From Rhizomicrobium sp. (GTDB lineage: Bacteria; Pseudomonadota; Alphaproteobacteria; Micropepsales; Micropepsaceae): 64,000 bases of DNA. Within the stretch, counting starts at the first letter, position 1, and every line of letters starts with the position of its first letter. Positions 62,448 through 64,000 of the stretch are shown here, piece by piece. A program made the position numbers and the translations under genes. Below the pieces are notes generated by a model. It was not told the DNA's origin. It did no database searches and worked only from the letters and a program-made list of their open reading frames with translations. The DNA lies in NCBI GenBank assembly GCA_037200045.1, contig JBBCHM010000001.1, forward strand, positions 620,001-684,000. The letters run 5' to 3'.

Positions 62448-63451
62448 GCGATCGCTCCAATGCCCAGCGCCTGATCGAAGCTACCCGCTGGCAGATGCAG
62501 CTAGACGGCGAGACCGCGGAAACCAGAGCCGATTTCGAGGCATGGCTGGACCAGCCCGATAATGCAGCGGCCTGGGCACGTCTCAAACAGCCCTGGGATC
62601 TGATCGGCGAACATGCGAGTGATTCCAAGATGGTGACTTATCGCCAGGCGGCGCTTAGCGACGCCAAGCGGACCAGCGCGCGCCTGAACAAGAAACCGAC
62701 ACGGTGGATGGCGGCCGTCGCCGCCGCCCTCGTCGTCTCGCTAGTCGGCACCCTTGCCTACCAATGGATAACCAGCCCCGACGACTACGCGACCGCGTTC
62801 GGCGAGCGCCGCACCATAACCTTGGCGGATGGCTCGAAAATCTCGCTCGACTCCGATAGCGAAGTAACGGTGGAATATTCGAAGGATGCGCGCGAGTTGC
62901 GCCTCCTCAAAGGTCAGGCGCGGTTCGACGTCGCCCATGACGTCGAACGGCCGTTCTCGGTCCTGGCGCGGACTCAAAAGGTGATCGCCACCGGCACCGC
63001 TTTCAACATCGACATCACCCAGCCCAAGGTTCTGGTCACCCTCATCGAGGGGCACGTGGTCGTGCTTGATGAAACCGCGCGCCCGCGCGCGGCAGCCGAC
63101 ACCGCACGGATGCCGCAATTAAGGCCCGGGATCGAACTAAGAGCGGGCCAGCAACTGGCGGCCGCCGTCGATGCCCCGCCCAGCGTCTCGCGTGCCGATC
63201 TCCATCAAGCGACCGCCTGGACGGCGGGACAATTGGTATTTGACGACCAGCCGCTCTCCGAGGTGGTGGTCCGGATAAATCGCTATGCCACGACGCCGAT
63301 CACAATCGCCGACGCCAGCATCGGCAAGCTCAGACTCAGCGGCTCCTTCAACACGGGCGACACGGTCGGTTTCGTCGACATCGTCACCCATTATTTGCCG
63401 GTTGAAGCGGCGACAGCCGCAGATGGCTCCATAGCCCTCATAAGAAAATGA
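62444..63451 (+). CDS. FecR-type anti-sigma/sigma-regulator, unit 4
   Basis: 335 aa. DUF4880 N-terminus (IEATRWQMQLDGETAETRAD), TM at about residues 88-107, FecR domain (GERRTITLADGSKISLDSDS, GTAFNIDITQPKVLVTLIEG) and C-terminal STN-interacting domain (LSEVVVRINRYATTPITIAD). Very close to FecR3 in the FecR domain, so units 3 and 4 probably arose by duplication. Confidence 0.87.
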   Translation: MSDRSNAQRLIEATRWQMQLDGETAETRADFEAWLDQPDNAAAWARLKQPWDLIGEHASDSKMVTYRQAALSDAKRTSARLNKKPTRWMAAVAAALVVSLVGTLAYQWITSPDDYATAFGERRTITLADGSKISLDSDSEVTVEYSKDARELRLLKGQARFDVAHDVERPFSVLARTQKVIATGTAFNIDITQPKVLVTLIEGHVVVLDETARPRAAADTARMPQLRPGIELRAGQQLAAAVDAPPSVSRADLHQATAWTAGQLVFDDQPLSEVVVRINRYATTPITIADASIGKLRLSGSFNTGDTVGFVDIVTHYLPVEAATAADGSIALIRK

Positions 63452-63547
63452 GTTTGTGACGGAGCAACCAAGGGGATTTTCGAAGACCCGCGTTTGTATG
63501 GACGGGGGACGCGCGAGGGGCGCGTGGGCTCCAGAACCGGGGGACCG

Positions 63548-64000
63548 ATGCAGCCGAGGTCAATGCGTAGCGTATGGGTGCGGAGCACCGCACTGGCGAC
63601 CGTCTTGATGACACTTTCTCCTGCGGCATGGTCGCAGACGCCGGCCTACAGTTTCGACATCCCTGCAGAACCGCTGGCCACCGCATTGCACGACTTTGCC
63701 CGAATTTCGGGCCAGCAGATCATCTTCTCGTCCGATCAGGTTGCGGGCAAATCGGTCGCGGCTCTCAGGGGCGAGTATTCGAGCGAGGACGCCCTCTCAC
63801 GCCTTCTCGCCGGCACTGACCTTGTTGTCGATCGCGCCGCGTCCGGCGGCATCATGGTCCGCCCAAAAAACGCCGAAGCCGCCTCAAATGACAGGGCGGC
63901 AGAAATTCCGGGAGTCGAGACAGTTGTCGTTACGGGCACCAACATTCGGGGCATCGTGAACCCGACGTCGCCGGTGTTCTCGTATAGTCGCGCTGACATC
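63548..64000 (+). CDS. TonB-dependent receptor with STN domain, unit 4 (cut by window end)
   Basis: The first 151 codons are present: signal peptide (about residues 1-30; LATVLMTLSPAAWSQ), STN domain (FDIPAEPLATALHDFARISG), slippery site at codons 106-108 and the start of the plug (VETVVVTGTNIRGI). ATG 63563 is an alternative start. Whether an isopeptidase follows cannot be seen. Confidence 0.85.
   Translation, partial: MQPRSMRSVWVRSTALATVLMTLSPAAWSQTPAYSFDIPAEPLATALHDFARISGQQIIFSSDQVAGKSVAALRGEYSSEDALSRLLAGTDLVVDRAASGGIMVRPKNAEAASNDRAAEIPGVETVVVTGTNIRGIVNPTSPVFSYSRADI
63865..63900 (+). other. Candidate -1 frameshift signal in receptor gene 4
   Basis: A_AAA_AAC in zero frame (63865-63871), 6-nt spacer, GCCGCC (63878-63883) facing GGCGGC (63895-63900). 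The -1 frame reads KKRRSRLK and stops at TGA 63889-63891, 24 nt from the heptamer start. Confidence 0.45.

Overview
The window is a GC-rich chromosomal segment of an alphaproteobacterium. The evidence is the tandem FecI/FecR/TonB-receptor loci with Atxe2-type lasso-peptide isopeptidases, a complete HutF/HutG-type histidine-utilisation operon, and an IS content (IS630, IS5/IS427, IS256, IS1595) typical of Caulobacterales, Sphingomonadales or Micropepsales relatives. I cannot name the genus from sequence alone. No rRNA or CRISPR array was seen; there is one tRNA gene, tRNA-Arg(CCT).

Region 1 (1-20.6 kb) is an Rhs polymorphic-toxin locus. One full-length, Sec-signal-bearing SpvB/FG-GAP/Rhs protein of 2059 aa (2492-8671) is followed by two small candidate immunity genes. 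After it come four 5'-truncated copies of the Rhs core, called cassettes A to D here. Each copy starts at a different point in the core, each carries a different C-terminal tip, and each is followed by its own small candidate immunity gene. Upstream of the main gene lie two related lipoprotein gene remnants, each followed by a decayed scrap of Rhs core, so the array seems to extend to the left as a graveyard. Cassettes A and D carry related tips and related immunity proteins. Cassette D is split by an IS5/IS427-type element. A short sequence (GACACAAAT) recurs where tips diverge and just after immunity genes.

Region 2 (20.6-31.5 kb) is an accessory region. It holds a trypsin-like protease, an IS1595-type transposase, a DUF6471 gene with operator-like repeats, a membrane protein, tRNA-Arg, a truncated tyrosine integrase, a broken IS256 element carrying two palindromic insertions, three unrecognised small genes, an LRAT-like gene separated from its start codon by an IS, a GIY-YIG protein, an XRE regulator, and C-terminal scraps of an SDR and of a thioredoxin-reductase-like protein.

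Region 3 (31.5-53.8 kb, resuming at 61.9 kb) contains four FecI sigma / FecR anti-sigma / TonB-dependent receptor units. Three are followed by an S9-family isopeptidase-like hydrolase; the fourth receptor runs off the window. No lasso-peptide precursor or maturation gene is visible, so these look like uptake-and-opening systems for foreign or distantly encoded peptides. Threonine ammonia-lyase and an Lrp/AsnC regulator lie between units 1 and 2. All four receptor genes carry, at the same place after the STN domain, an A_AAA_AAC heptamer, a short spacer, a GC stem-loop and a -1-frame stop exactly 24 nt from the heptamer start. This is the architecture of a programmed -1 frameshift signal and is the most unexpected observation here.

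Region 4 (53.8-61.8 kb) is the hut regulon: hutI-hutH-hutG-hutU-hutD on the minus strand, diverging from hutF-hutC on the plus strand, with a 16-bp perfect palindrome between them as the likely HutC operator. Peptide uptake and opening by the flanking units could feed amino acids into Hut and threonine catabolism, but that link is inference from gene position.
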